From NCBI GenBank assembly GCA_903813345.2, contig CAIIXF020000005.1, positions 20,093,375-20,157,374 of the forward strand: a DNA stretch of 64,000 nt, in the 5' to 3' direction. Under the pieces are notes generated by a model. That model was not told the DNA's origin. It saw nothing but the letters and a program-made list of their open reading frames with translations, and ran no database searches. Shown piece after piece: positions 22,501-34,255 of this stretch (its first letter is position 1; every line of letters starts with the position of its first letter). The stretch comes from Owenia fusiformis. Taxonomy: Eukaryota > Annelida > Polychaeta > Sabellida > Oweniidae. Made by a program: the position numbers and the translations under genes.

Positions 22501-23360
22501 TTTTGGATTTCCTAGTTAACTTATTGCTAATATTAACAAGCCCTTGGAATATTGTTTGTAAATATTTTGAATCTGCCCAATATATCCTCGCTGGTGTAGT
22601 AAAAGACTGTCAGTGTTGATTGGAAAGGTTTATTTCTGTTTGATTCCAAAAGAAAAGAATGATAAGTGCAGATCTGGTTGCCTTCCCACTGATTGAATTA
22701 TCTAAATGAGCAAAATGTATTCTCTGAACCCTTTGGTATTTAAATTTCAAATAGGTTAGCATACTGTACAATAGGGTGCAGCACCCAGCTAGCTCTTATA
22801 CTGGGGCGATCACTGTAAACAGTCAAACACATAGGGTCAAGGAAATTATTGAAATTATTATTATTATTCACTGAATTGTAGATATTCTGACATAGGCTAG
22901 TGCTATTAAAAGTTACTATAGCAATAAGCAAATCCAAAAACATATCATTTCTGTTTCAAAATAAGGGCTCCTCTGCTCCTCCTCCTACAAAACATCTATG
23001 TTTGACTAAAGGCAAAGTTAATTTGTATTGAACCCTAACATCAACAATTGATACTTCAACTGGTTCGTAAAGATCCTACTATAAAGTAGGAACAAATCCC
23101 ACCAACAGACCTGCCAACCTAAAATGGAAAATTTGTTAAGATTTACAAACAATAGAAACGTCTCCTTTGAAAAAAATATTCCTATGAAATATAATCCAAA
23201 TTGGACATGTAGACCCAAAAATAGAGCAAAATCAGACAATTGCTATTTGAGTTATTGCCAAACTGACAGATGGACAAATAAATCACTTCCTTAGAACTTC
23301 TGTATCCCTACTCAAACTTCACTTGGTGGGATAGCTACACATGATATCTTAAACAGGCTA
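19546..23360. other. AT-rich stretch with little structure
   Basis: Mostly simple AT-rich sequence with TATTG and ATTTG word runs (for example 21015-21045). A hairpin lies at 21596-21699. ATTTGATTTGATTTGATTTTT occurs near 21795. No exon, tRNA or transposon end was recognised. The segment after 22600 should contain the 3' UTR of the minus-strand nuclear receptor; an AATAAA on the minus strand occurs near 22630. Confidence 0.4.
21596..21699. repeat. 104-bp hairpin with TTCGCTTCGCTCACTCG loop
   Basis: GTGATATCATTTTATCGCC and its complement enclose ATATCAAATATCAACAC and its complement, around a CATTCGCTTCGCTCACTCG loop. GTGATATC words are frequent for 400 bp upstream, suggesting a larger diverged element at about 21130-21720. 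Confidence 0.65.
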
Positions 23361-24685
23361 TCATTTCAAATCAAAGATTTCTAGCATTAAAGGCTCAATT
23401 TCTTTAGGATCTACCTCCAGTAGAACCTTAGCATGTCTCTCCCCTAGCTGCTTCAACTCTCCCAGCTTTAACAGTACCTGTGGGAACATACACTTTGCAT
23501 GCTGGTATGAGTAGTTTGCCTCCAAGTAATGTTTCAATAACACAACATAGCGATCCTGAATGTTTGATACCTCCTCCCGACAACTCACAAATGGACACTC
23601 GGGAGAAAATAAAGATATGACCAGAAGAATGATAATAATACGAACATCGTCTTGAAGAAGTTCTTTCATTGATTTGCAATATGCGACGTGTTCATCATGT
23701 AGTTTGTAATAACTAGTGGCAGCCTTCAAGATGGCTGTAGGGACCTCCCCACTAGGGGTCAACCACACGTCTCTGTCAGGATCATACGCAGATACAGACC
23801 GTAATAATAATGCATTCAACACTGCTCCCTTTAAAAGTTTTATCTGTGTGTCCTGATTCAAACGGACAAAGTCATCGAAACGTTTGGCGAATTTGATAAG
23901 TCTCCGGACTGTGTTATCACATACATTGACAAGATTATTAATAGTGAGACTATCCTCAACTGTGATTGGTGAATCAGCCGCAAATGGAGAAATTGTTGCT
24001 TCATAAATTGTTTCTAGTTCTATCAATATGGCGGTCTCTGCTGTTGTCAACTGGCGTGTTTGATTGGTCCAATCTACCATCGAGCGCTTCTGCCGGGGTG
24101 CATTCAAACTTTGTGCAAGATTTAATTTTGGTAGTTGGACCTCTACACCAGATGATCCAAGCGTAGGACTTGCACCCGATATTGCTGCAAAACTAGCTTG
24201 AAAGTTCAAACCACTAAACAGTCCTGAAGCTGCTGCATTCTGGGATTGCGCTGCTGCCAGTGCTGCCATATTCTGGGCAGACATCACCTCCTTCAACTCT
24301 TTCCCACTCTCAGGGCTACTTGGACTTGATATGCTTTGTATTTTATCTCTATCTCTATCGCAAGATACCACTTTCAAAGGGGTTGTTTTAACAGGGGTGA
24401 TGCTGGGGGTGTCAGTTGTAGTGGAGGGTGGGGCCTGTATGGAGACTGGTGACTGAAGATCACTACTACTGTAAACAGGAGCTGTAGTGGACTGAGGGGG
24501 ATACTGGTCCCCATCTAAACTCCCAGGTGATAATAATGGACTGTTTGGCTCATTCAGTTGAGCTTGTATCCCACTGTTGTTGTTCGAAGATGACTCAGAT
24601 GGCTCTAACATCTCAGGGTCAGTTTTTATTTTTTTGTTTCGATTTTCCAATACCTTTTCTCGTCTTTTTCTTTTTTCTTTCTCAT
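23361..24685 (-). CDS. NR1J: NR1J exon C: hinge plus complete ligand-binding domain
   Basis: Acceptor TTTATCTTTCAG ends at 24686; the stop is at 23363-23361. It encodes a split Asp plus 440 residues. The start is a basic nuclear-localisation-like [18 protein letters not shown]. About 170 residues of Ser/Pro/Asn/Ala-rich hinge follow. The ligand-binding fold includes [18 protein letters not shown] (helix 3-4 signature region), then [15 protein letters not shown], and ends [17 protein letters not shown] with the AF-2 activation helix. A single exon for the whole ligand-binding domain is notable, since most receptors split it. Confidence 0.93.
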
Positions 24686-27600
24686 CTGAAAGATAAAACA
24701 TATAAGGATCATCTTTCAGCACAGATAGGAATAGCAGAGAAAAAAGTATTAGCCACAGTGACTAATATTGTCATGAAAAATATTTAATCAATATTATTGT
24801 CAACTTGGTAGTTAATTGTGAGCAACAAACAAAAGTTGTTTTTTTCGGATCAACCTCAAACTATAACTACGAGCCAACTCAACATCTCAAGAAGTCATGA
24901 AATTATCATTAATCGACTTAGAGCTGATCTCCTGTTTAAAGCCCAGTTATATGCTCACAACTTTAACTTTATTGATACTCCTAATTGTACAGGTGGACTT
25001 CCACAAACCTTGAAACATGTTTTCTTTCACTGCTTACTATTAACTGCAGAGAGAAAAATTATTTAAAGATATCAATGAAATAGCACAAATTGAACATAGA
25101 AATCAAAATTATTACTTGAACTTATTTAAGCATGGAAGTCTTGACATTTCCCTAGATAAAAATTCACTTATTTTGACAACTGTTGCAACTTTTCTTCACA
25201 CCAACAATTTGGCTCTCAAAACCTAACGAGTACCGACCCGGCTTCCAGACCTGATATCACCCAAGACCCAGGAAACGCATGTGCCTGACCAGCACACATT
25301 TGCTATTGTATTACATTATTTGTGTTTATTTGCTCCTCTATAATGCTGAAAGGCGATCGAGGAGTTCTTGTGTTAAATATATTACTGATATAAATAAAGT
25401 AATGAATAAATTGTGAGCATTGTGACAAGTGACTGATCCAACAAATAATGGCAGCCTGTATATTGTAAAAACATAACTTTTTCCTCCAAGCTCTGGCTGC
25501 CTTCATTCATGAATTGTGGGTTATTTAATGCAATCATGTATCTGTGATCTTCCCAGAATCTAACTGCATAGCACTCCACCTTGTTGTTTTATTTTACACG
25601 CCCCGTACCAACCCTGTTGAAATTGCCCACCCTTCTAGGCACCCGGTTACTTCAATGCTAACTTATGTTACTTTCCCCATATCTTGGATGATATCACTTA
25701 AAAATTAATATTTTTCGAACTGTCTTTCCTGAATCGCCATATTGAAAAACAAATCTTAAATGTTCCCTGATTGGCTCAAAACTCCTCATTAGTTACCTGA
25801 AGATATCTGATCAAATTATCTCTTACTAATCGTGTATAGTACAGGATGGTAAAAAAATGGAAACGCTATTTTCCTCATATCTTTGACAATTAAGGGCATA
25901 AATCCCTGATTTTTTACACATTTTTATTCCATAATACTACTGTTTTCCCAGGGAAATATGAAGGAATAAAAATCGTATTGAATCGTATTACATGAAAAAT
26001 CGCATTGTCCCCGGAAAAAAAAGCGTATTGGAGCGTATTACATGAAAAAATCGTATTGTCCCCAGGAAAAAATCGTATTGGAGCATATTAACTTATTTTT
26101 GGTTCCCCGGTTATTTTTTCCCGGTTATTTTCATTATCCAAATGTAACATTTTAGAGGGATGGAATAAATAGGTTATTCCTGGCCGGGATTGAATATGGG
26201 TTTTATTCCAAGGAAAATATGATATTGACCTTGGGCAATATTATATTGTCCCTCGAAATAAAATACATATTCAATCCCTCCCAATAAATAACCTATATGT
26301 ACATCATTCAATTTCCTACCAGCCCCCTCTATTTCATGAGAATCAGACTGATAGTCACAATGTTACAGCATTTTAAAGAACATTCTGCTTCAGGGTCGCT
26401 TCATTTTGGTTATCATTGTGAAAACAACTAGAAATCAACTCCATGGAGTAGCAAATCCCAAAGAACAAAATATCCTTGAATCTGTATATGTCCATCTAAT
26501 ATTTACCATCACCCAATTACCAAACAGTAATACTCATTACTTTTGTATGAAATGAAAAAATTTGATTTTTGTGAAGAATTCCTGCCATCTTTAAAGTGGA
26601 CATCTTGAAAACATTTTTCTGCGTAAAACTATTTACCATTCTAATATGATGTTACGTGACGTCACAATAACTAGAACAATTGATTTATTGGTCTATTTTG
26701 TGGCATATATGACCAGATGACCACTTGTTTTAAAAAAGTTATTTTTCTGTTCTGTTTATCATATTAGAATTGTAACAAGGACCTCGATTGTATGATTTAT
26801 GGCAAATATTATATGGCCTCAGATTTTATTCTTGCCATTGCCAAAGACCTCAATCTCTACACGATATCAGTCTTTTAACATTGAACATAATAAAATTTTC
26901 GGTCATATATTGCGCCATAAATCATAGAATCATGGTCTTTATTCCTTAAATAAATCCTTCTAGTAGTATTTGAGTTATTTTCCAAACAGACGTTCGAACT
27001 GACAGTTGTCTTGTTGACTTCACACTGGTGGGTTTACAGCTTTTTCTACCAGTAACACTTCCCTTCCCCCATGTTTATCAATTTTTTTCCTCAGTTTACA
27101 ATCATTTCGGAGACTGATATTCCGTTCATTCTTGTTTTTTCATTTTCTCAATGTCATTTTCATCAGTCTTAGAACTAAGACCATATCTTGAATATTTCAT
27201 TTGTTGGCTTCTTGTATTAAATCTATATCCATTTATTTTTAACACAGTTGTCTTTTTGATATATACTGACAGTGTGTCTTTCTTATATCCTTGAGAGCTC
27301 TAGAGATTCATTTTTCCTCAAGGACTTTATTCTTTTGGAAGCAATTTTTTCATCACTGCAAACTCTTGATATTCTTAAAATCTGTGACATATACGAGTCT
27401 CTATATGATTGTTCTCTTGAAATGTTTCTTGAAAGGTCTGGATAGGAAACAATATTAAAATTAAAATCCTCTCTCTTATCATATATTTGTGTGGTCATTT
27501 TCCTGTTTTCTATTGTTACTTTTCAAGATGAGAAATGTTGCTTCCATGTTGTTTTCATTTTCTCTGTTCAGTTTGAGTTCAGCAGGGTATTTATTTTCCC

Positions 27601-29980
27601 TGTCATTTTCTAATTTATCTTCATTATTTATACTGCTTATCATCTATGAATCAAGCTGTTTTATTATATTTCATTGCTCCTCAGTAGTCTTCTTTAATCA
27701 TTTTTGTTACAACATCGTCTTGACGGATTGATTGACGGATGGAGGGCTTCAGTATGTTCCTACCGAACTTCGTTCATTGGGATAATCAACGTGTGTACAT
27801 GCGTATGCAACATTGGAGCCTATCAAAGTTGTTTATTTGTTGCACATATGCAGAAAAGGAGGGACCAATTAATTGAACTTGGAGCAGATTACCGCTAGTG
27901 GCAGCTAGCACAGAGTAATCTGATAATATAATCTTAATATAGGATAAAAACAAATATGATCTCTGAATACAAATACACATGTAAATTATTTATCAAATAT
28001 TGTTTTTCAAGATTTATCATAACTACGAAGAAAATAAAGTTAAAATCGTCTTATGATGGTCTTCGTAAAATAAACTTTCAGTCCATATGAGATAGATAGT
28101 GTTGGCTCAGCTCCTTTCTAGAAGGAAACTATCTTCAGAAACTTGTCATTCTACAATCTCAGTGAGCACCAATACCGCAGAGACAGGTCAAAGGTCCGAA
28201 CCTCAGTCTAAGAGGAATTGCACTTGGCATTGCCTATCATAATCATTTAAAAATAATTTCCTTGATGATGACAATCAACTGGGATTTGGTTGCTTTATCT
28301 AATTTTACAAGCGATATTCAGTATACTAATTAGTGCAAGATTGGGCAACATGCGAGCAAAGAGAACAGTGAAACGGGAACCCGCTTCTGAGCTGTAGAAG
28401 TAAAGCGAGTGGTGAAACTTCATAAAAATCCCCCCCTGCTCCAAATAATCCTAGGGAGCTCACTGTATATAGTATGCTAGACTTTTAACTGGGACCCATT
28501 CAATTACAAAGTATCATACAAATCCTTGCGCTTAAAATTGTCCAAAATTTAATGGGTCGTGTGCTTAAATCTTTTAGTAAAGTATTTCTTAAAATTAGCA
28601 TAAACAGGATAATCCATATAATCCATATTCAGATGGTCATACCTAGAATGAAGTCTTTCTTCATGCCTGCTGTGAAACACTTCTGTAGTCTGCAATACGA
28701 GCAGAACCTCCGTGTCCTGACATCTATCACACATTTTGACTCAAACAAACAACGAGCAACCTAAAATAGAAACATTGAATTGATCAAAAGTAATAATTTT
28801 TTAGAATATATTAGCTGGCAAAGTCAATCGAATATATTACTATTTTATATTTCATCTGCAAGCTGAAACTAGAAAAAAACAGCAACTCCACGGAGTAGCA
28901 AATCCCACCGAACAAAACATATTAATATAGCTAGTGTAAATGTTGAAATGTTTGTGCACTTTGTGATAGAAGCATGAAATTTGGCACAAAGTTAGTTTAT
29001 ACCATTGTGAACTAGGCACCATCATATAAAATTTGAACCAAATCCGTTCACTAGTATATGAGTTATCAAAGATTACTTTTTTACGAAAATTGGCTGCCAT
29101 CTTGAAATTCAGCCGCCATCTTGAAAATTATTTCTCGAACAGAGCTACTGTGTCCCTAGGCATAATCATATAAAATTTCAGCCAAATCTGTTCACTGGTA
29201 TTTGAGTTATTAAAGATAACGTTTACAAAAAATTGCCGCCATTTTGAAATTAAGCAGCCATCTTGAAAAGTTTTTGTTGAACATAGCTACTGTGTCCCTA
29301 AGCATCATCATATAAAATTTGAACCAAATCCGTTCACTGGTATTTGAGTTATCAAAGATTACATATTTTTACGAAAAATGGCCGCCATTTTGAAATTAAG
29401 TGGCCATCTTTCTCTGGCCATTTTTGTTGATTTAACAAAACTTTCCTTTGTATAATATTGAGAGATGTCATTTTGTTGCAATGAGGTTCGGATAGATGTT
29501 TCATTTCATTCTGAACATCACTGAACATATGATACCAAGAACAAAAGAAGTGTCCAATGTGTTTTCTAAAACAATATAGAAAAAAGTATATGTATCTATT
29601 TCAAATTATATTGTTACTATTCAAAAGATGACCATTACATTGACAATGTGTAAAATTTTCAGAATTTTTTTATGACTGGTTTAAGAGAAACGTGTGTTCA
29701 AAAAGTTTGCCATATCGATACCCGTCCTTTCAAACAAAATGAAATTGTATAGGATCTTTAAAATTCAAATTGATGTGTGAACTTAGTATGCACAACTAAC
29801 CTTTTCTTTCAAAGCATTTCTCCTAAAAAATGCTTTACAAGATTCACATGAAATAGCATCAAAGTTACATCCCAAAGCCCGATCACCACAAACAAGGCAT
29901 AGTTTGTCTTCTTTCCCATTCTTCATCTTTTTCCCTGTCGTTTCTTCATTTGCTGCCCCCTCTACCTCCTTCTTTTCACT
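23361..29980 (-). CDS. NR1J: NR1J/HR96-type nuclear receptor (three coding exons)
   Basis: A ligand-regulated transcription factor of the HR96/DAF-12/NHR-8 group, which governs lipid and xenobiotic responses in protostomes. The coding exons are 29980-29801, 28760-28643 and 24685-23361. Phases agree: 0 to 0, then a split Asp (G|AT). Exon A has the first zinc finger with P-box CESCKA, diagnostic of NR1J; vitamin-D/PXR receptors have EGCKG. Exon B has the second finger. Exon C has the hinge and ligand-binding domain ending in an AF-2 helix, EPLMLEIFD. With the ATG in exon A (29926) the product is 522 residues. An acceptor precedes that exon, so further 5' sequence is likely. Neighbours are unrelated. 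Confidence 0.93.
24818..25230 (+). pseudogene. Non-LTR retrotransposon C-terminal fragment
   Basis: Plus-strand translation gives [19 protein letters not shown], then [19 protein letters not shown]. This resembles the segment after RNase H in LINE ORF2 proteins (RH..I..RLR … C..C … ET..H.FF.C). After a frameshift near 25045 it continues [15 protein letters not shown] and ends [10 protein letters not shown]. It is a dead fragment in the receptor intron, opposite in orientation to the gene. Confidence 0.6.
25940..26110. repeat. Tandem AAAATCGTATTGGAGCGTATT unit (~50 bp, 2-3 copies)
   Basis: AATCGTATTGGAGC and TTACATGAAAAATCG alternate with ATTGTCCCC, then GGTTCCCCGGTTATTTT. The same series recurs at 62915-63040 near the other end of the window. 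A dispersed family with an internal tandem structure. Confidence 0.6.
26169..26296. repeat. 128-bp foldback repeat
   Basis: ATAGGTTATTCCTGGCCGGG at 26169 is mirrored by CCCTCCCAATAAATAACCTAT ending at 26296, with GATTGAATATG and its complement inside both arms. Non-coding. It lies in a receptor intron, next to the tandem unit at 25940. Confidence 0.65.
27250..27610 (-). pseudogene. Retroelement reverse-transcriptase C-terminal remnant
   Basis: The minus strand reads [20 protein letters not shown] and, after a frameshift near 27490, [20 protein letters not shown], then [20 protein letters not shown] recognise this as the segment after the reverse-transcriptase domain of invertebrate retroelements (YP.EL.L..EN … LYDKRDDF.F.IVNFP … YGVYISQLIR). 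Element class is uncertain. Frameshifts and stops show decay. Confidence 0.6.
28643..28760 (-). CDS. NR1J: NR1J exon B: second zinc finger
   Basis: Acceptor TCTATTTTAG ends at 28761; donor GTATGA begins at 28642. 118 nt encode 39 residues plus one base: [18 protein letters not shown], then [19 protein letters not shown]. The spacing C-x5-C-x9-C-x2-C is that of the nuclear-receptor second zinc module, and [10 protein letters not shown] is the post-finger helix. A longer open frame overlaps in a different phase, which hides this exon from a simple ORF scan. Confidence 0.95.
28860..29440. repeat. ~143-bp tandem repeats (three copies)
   Basis: AAATTTGAACCAAATCCGTT and GTATTTGAGTTATCAAAGAT, followed by AAATGGCCGCCATTTTGAAA, repeat at about 143-bp spacing (near 29030, 29173 and 29315). 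The GGCCGCCATTTTGAA motif links it to the repeat at window positions 1-60. It lies in the intron between the two zinc-finger exons. Confidence 0.75.
29445..29745. repeat. Dispersed repeat, single arm of the element at 55870-56577
   Basis: TTTCCTTTGTATAATATTGAGAG, CTTGGTATCATATG-type words and TTTAAGAGAAACGTGTGTTC here match 55885-56190 in inverse orientation. The outer end CCATATCGATACC is the TIR end there. This copy has one arm only and stops 56 bases short of the zinc-finger exon. Confidence 0.6.
29801..29980 (-). CDS. NR1J: NR1J exon A: first zinc finger with ESCKA P-box
   Basis: Acceptor TTTATCTTTTTACAG ends at 29981; donor GTTAGT begins at 29800. Exactly 60 codons in phase 0. It encodes a lysine/glutamate-rich lead, then [32 protein letters not shown] and KEK. 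The four cysteines of module one and the P-box helix are intact. A Cys replaces the usual Tyr in ALGYNF. The ATG at 29926 gives a very short A/B domain, as in Drosophila HR96, but the frame is open up to the acceptor, so an upstream coding exon cannot be excluded. Confidence 0.95.
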
Positions 29981-30049
29981 CTGTAAAAAGATAAATATTG
30001 CATAAAATTGAAAAGCTATGGTATCATGGAATGTTTGGAAGTTCCCCAA

Positions 30050-32100
30050 TTTTATATGAAATTTTAGACAAACAATACAAAGGATTTTTAGATTTTCTTA
30101 AATGTCTAAAAAATCTAAAAATAAATTTGGAAGCTTCTTAACATTCCAGGGTATCATAGATTTAAAATATATGGCCTGCTAGTCCAGAGAAAACACCATG
30201 GACTGCTTTTATGTGTGACTAGGGGGAGAAGTTTTGTGCAGATTCACAAGGTTTAAAATGCAAAAAAAATCACATGCGTTAGGCAACCATTTTTGGTACC
30301 AACTTTCAATCAGCAAAATCTTAATCATTTTTAGAATAAGTGTATGTTGCTAGAATCAGACAATCTCTAAGTTTATGGCTTTTATATGAGTTTAGTGCAT
30401 TATCTGAGAACTTGGTACTGGAAGATTCTTGGTGTGAAATTATTCCATTAATACATGTATATCAGTTAATTTAAGTATTCCAGCCCTGGACTCAGTGCAT
30501 TGTACGCTGAATCATACAATTGAAGGTGTTGTTTCCAAATCTTTACATGACCACACAGCGGGAATGCAAAGTTTAGGAAACAACGCATGAGTGGAATGAA
30601 GCAGCCACAATGCATTGAATCATGGGCTTAAATTCTTTTCACACATTGCAAAATATTTTTACAAAATTACCTAAAAGATTTAATATAATATTTCTTTTAT
30701 ACCAAATATCTTTTGATAGATTAATACAGCATTCTATACTACATATTCTGTGAAAAATTCATCAGAATATACTGAAAAATAAAAAAATTAGAGAGATATT
30801 ATGAGAACTTTATGATATACCCTCGTATATAAAATTTTCCATTGCATAGTGATGAGGTGAGTATTTTTGGATACTTGCTCGGCAACGAGCCACTTTGCTT
30901 TACCTAAAAGATACAAAATCACTAGAAGAACATATTTTCAATGAAACCTTTTGCAAGGATCAAGTTGGCAAACCATCAATTTCAATCTGTGAGTCAAGTT
31001 ATCACCTTGACAACCATACAACAAATGTGCTATTGATTATATAACCGAATGCAGTTACGTGATATAGCGTGATTTGATTGGCTGGAATTGGACACACCTT
31101 GCCATATGTATGTATGTATGTATGTATGTAGATGTATAACCTTTTACCACATAATATTACTGCATATAAGTTATAATAAAAAATGACCATTGTCAGGTGA
31201 TGGATCCACAGTAGGCACAACGAAAGGCAAATACCCTATACTGAAATAAAGTTTACTATCATTTTCATGAGTTACCATGCATAACTTGGATTACAGTACA
31301 AACTGAGAAAAGAAGCTTAAAGAGTGGTCGTATATACATCTCAGAATTTGAATTGTGTACTTTTATTCCGTTTTATTTTTTAGAATACTTTACGAAAGAG
31401 ATTTGACACGCTCCCTCCTCTAACGTGTAGTTATAAAGAGATATATTATAAATCTAAATTCTTAACGTATATCAGATTTGAAACTGCTCTGTCACAGCGG
31501 ACAAAAAAATTAAACATTATTTTTTATAAAAAAAATTTAAAATACCCAATACATAAAGATCTCATTAATACCTTCAGAGTTATGCTGAAAACATATGTAA
31601 ATATTATCGTGTCGCTATATTGTACCATTAAAAAGAAATAAAAGAAATGGTACATTTTGGAGTATGATACTCCGACGCCGTTTTCAATAGCTTTTACTCT
31701 TAGCGTTGTTGGACTTCAAACAGAAGTTAAAGTTACCCGCAACTGATATATTCATTGCATGGAGTCAGTAATTTTCTTTGATATAGCAAAACATATGAGT
31801 AAAAAAATAAATTGTGTGGATTTCCTAGTGTTTCTATGCAAAATAGCACGCTCCGTCAGAGCGGACAATTTTTAGGATACCAGCCTGTGAGCAGGGCTGT
31901 GCCCTTTTGTAATTTAGAAAGTTTAATAAGTTACAAAATTGGTATTCGCTCATTCTCCATTAAGCGTGACTTTTGAGGTGTCAAAATATTAATTTTTCGA
32001 CCTCAACCAAAATACTAGCTCTACTTAGTTTATGGATGGCTATGGTCTGTGGATGAAAAATGCCAAGTTTCACCAGCCTTGTTTCAAAATTAAAGTTACG
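30050..32100. other. Non-coding stretch upstream of NR1J zinc-finger exon
   Basis: AT-rich sequence with one (ATGT)n microsatellite at 31104-31131 (about seven units) and no recognised exon or transposon end. The 5' exon and promoter of the nuclear receptor should lie in or beyond this region but were not found. A minus-strand 72-codon frame at 31002-31220 overlaps the microsatellite and is not called. Confidence 0.4.
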
Positions 32101-32310
32101 ATGCATTGTATAAACAAGGATCATCCATCTTGCCATTTGCCCAGCGGAATCTTACCAGTCGACAAAAAACGATGAAATCACGTTAAAAAGAAAATATGCA
32201 CTTTGAAATTGAGGCTGATTGAATATGAAGACTCCATTGAATACAGCTGTGCAATTTACAGTCACCAAGATGAGTTAATTTCGGAGATATTCGGGAATTA
32301 AACAAGAAAA
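32100..32310. repeat. Family C repeat, second copy
   Basis: CATCCATCTTGCCATTTGCC, ACGATGAAATCACGTT and CAGTCACCAAGATGAGTTAA follow in the same order as at 6870-7050, with about 10% difference. A GTCGAGGTCTCC word just downstream (32330) recurs in the hairpin at 34482. Confidence 0.65.
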
Positions 32311-32537
32311 TGCAGCAAACTCCTCGAGTCGAGGTCTCCAAGTCAAAAAATGCCTGACCCTCCAGTCTGGCAAATAAGGATTTTTTCGCTGTAGCCAAAT
32401 TTGTCCAGAGACATTAAAAACACTCTGGCCAAAAATATTTCTGTCCCGCCATTATTTTGTCGAGTTAATTTTGTGTTCACCTAATTTTGACTGTAAAAAT
32501 AAAGGAAAGAATATTCATTATTCTCAAAGCACTGCTA

Positions 32538-32959
32538 TTAAGGTCAGGGTGCATGATGGGAAATTTTCTGCATTCCTCAATTGAGTCACATGTTATTTTT
32601 CAAACAAGAATCACTCCTTCCCCACAGTGTCTATATCTTCCAGTTTTGCACAAAGAGTGCACTTATTTGCCTAGAAAAGACTTGTGAGAAGAATGTTTTG
32701 ATAAAGTGTATAAAAAACAAGAAATTTCAGTGAAAAAATTTAGAAAATTTTCAGAATTTTTTTTCACTGAATTTTCTCGTTTTTTATATAGTTTACAAAA
32801 GAAATCTTCTCACAAGTCTTTTCTAGGCACATAAGTGCACTCTTTGTGCTAACCTGGAAGATATAGACAATGTGGGGAAGGAGTGATTCTTGTTTGAAAA
32901 ATAACATGTGACTCAATTGAGGGATGCAGAAAATTTCCCATCATGCACCCTGACCTTAA
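32538..32959. mobile_element. 422-bp foldback element between TTAA sites
   Basis: TTAAGGTCAGGGTGCATGAT at 32538 is exactly complemented at 32940-32959. The ~200-bp arms are more than 90% identical around a short AT-rich loop at about 32738-32760. Both ends carry TTAA, the target duplication of piggyBac and Kolobok elements. No coding. Confidence 0.8.
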
Positions 32960-32999
32960 TTCTGAATTTTATCTAAATAACCACTATAAATCTTATTTT

Positions 33000-34110
33000 C
33001 AATCGTCCTGAGATTTCAATGTACACAAGTACATGTAGTTGCGAAGGTGGTGTGATTTGATTAACCTAACATTTGATGGGGTATGGAATGTCGAAACAGG
33101 AAGACGTTGAATTTCAAAATAAGACTGACAATGATGCAGCATTACTGGGCGCTATTGAAAGTGAATATGGTAATCTATCGATCAGATTAAACTGAAAGTG
33201 AAAGTGGATTTGCTTCCATATCCAGTTTATCATTGTAACCACCTTTAAATATGCGATGGACTGGTTCTTAATGTGCCCGGTATCTATCTTCATAGGATCA
33301 ACTTCAAATCTAGTGTATTTAATCTCTCTACTTGATGGAGTAATTAAAAATACCCAGCGAGAACTCTGATAGACGAGGTCACTGTGACCGGCATTGATAG
33401 ACCTACTGCGCAGTGCGTCTGCGCATCTCAAAAGAAATTAGGGGCCGTCTCAATGTAAGCTCCGTGTGAACTCTTTCTAGTAAAACGGAGAGAGATAACT
33501 AATCCGGGAACTAATCTTGATAAACCCAGTGGTTGAGCAATCAAGGCAGGGTTTTAGGAGTTAATTTAAGATAAAAAAAGATCGCTAATGCTATTAGAAT
33601 GCAGTATGACCTTATGTCTTGTTCGAACTGAGTTTTGTTTTGTTGCATTTTTGATTCACCCCCTAGCCACGTGCTTCGCCAGATAAACAAATAAAGGGAT
33701 CGTAGCATTGATGTATAGATGGTTTTGATTGGTAGACATCGCTTCATTCTTAGTATTTCGGCCAATTAGAGCAGCGGTTCTATAACGATTTGGTTTTGTG
33801 TGTAAAAAGGAATATTTTAATTCGTATTGGTTCGCTAGTATTTTGATAGATCTAGACATTGTTTTGCGATGATTTTTTGTGAGAAGATCAAGCAAATGTC
33901 GGGGATAAAACCTGTGAAGTTAGATTACATCCATCGCCAAAATTGTCGAGGTAGATCGCAACATCTATCGCCAAATTTTTTTCACTCCCTGTTTTTGGTG
34001 TTTGGCGACCTCTTATTTGCCACACTGCCCTCTCATATATCTGTTGATTATCCTGTTTATAACTGATTCAAGAGCGTTGCTCTGAACGGACCTATATGCC
34101 TATTTGTTAT
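33000..34110. other. Intergenic stretch with an ATG-initiated exon-like segment
   Basis: 33088-33169 reads on the plus strand as MSKQEDVEFQNKTDNDAALL plus GAIESEY and a donor-like G|GTAATC. This resembles a hydrophilic first exon, but no downstream exon was found. The rest shows no repeats or genes I can name. Confidence 0.2.
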
Positions 34111-34112
34111 TT

Positions 34113-34255
34113 GTTTAGTTGTTGGTTGGGTAACATGTTTATGACGTCACAAATGATGCGAAGAATCTTTAAACCAATCAGTGAAGTCTATATTAATTGT
34201 TTGTTTAGTTGTTGATGTGGCAATACGTGTCTGACGTCACAGGTTATTGCATCAT
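34113..34255. repeat. ~83-bp duplication carrying TGACGTCA sites
   Basis: TTGTTTAGTTGTTG … TGACGTCACA … occurs twice in tandem (34113-34160 and 34197-34245). Each copy has a palindromic CRE. A CGCCATTTTACG (YY1-like) word follows at 34265. A regulatory role is possible but unsupported by a nearby transcription unit. Confidence 0.4.

Noticed and set aside
28549-28734. 61-codon minus frame starting MCDRCQDTE
   Set aside because: It overlaps the second zinc-finger exon in another phase; the true reading is fixed by splice phase and the C-x5-C-x9-C-x2-C pattern.
28860-29440. Regular repeats considered as a CRISPR array
   Set aside because: Units are ~143 bp and continuous without spacers; the context is a eukaryotic intron.
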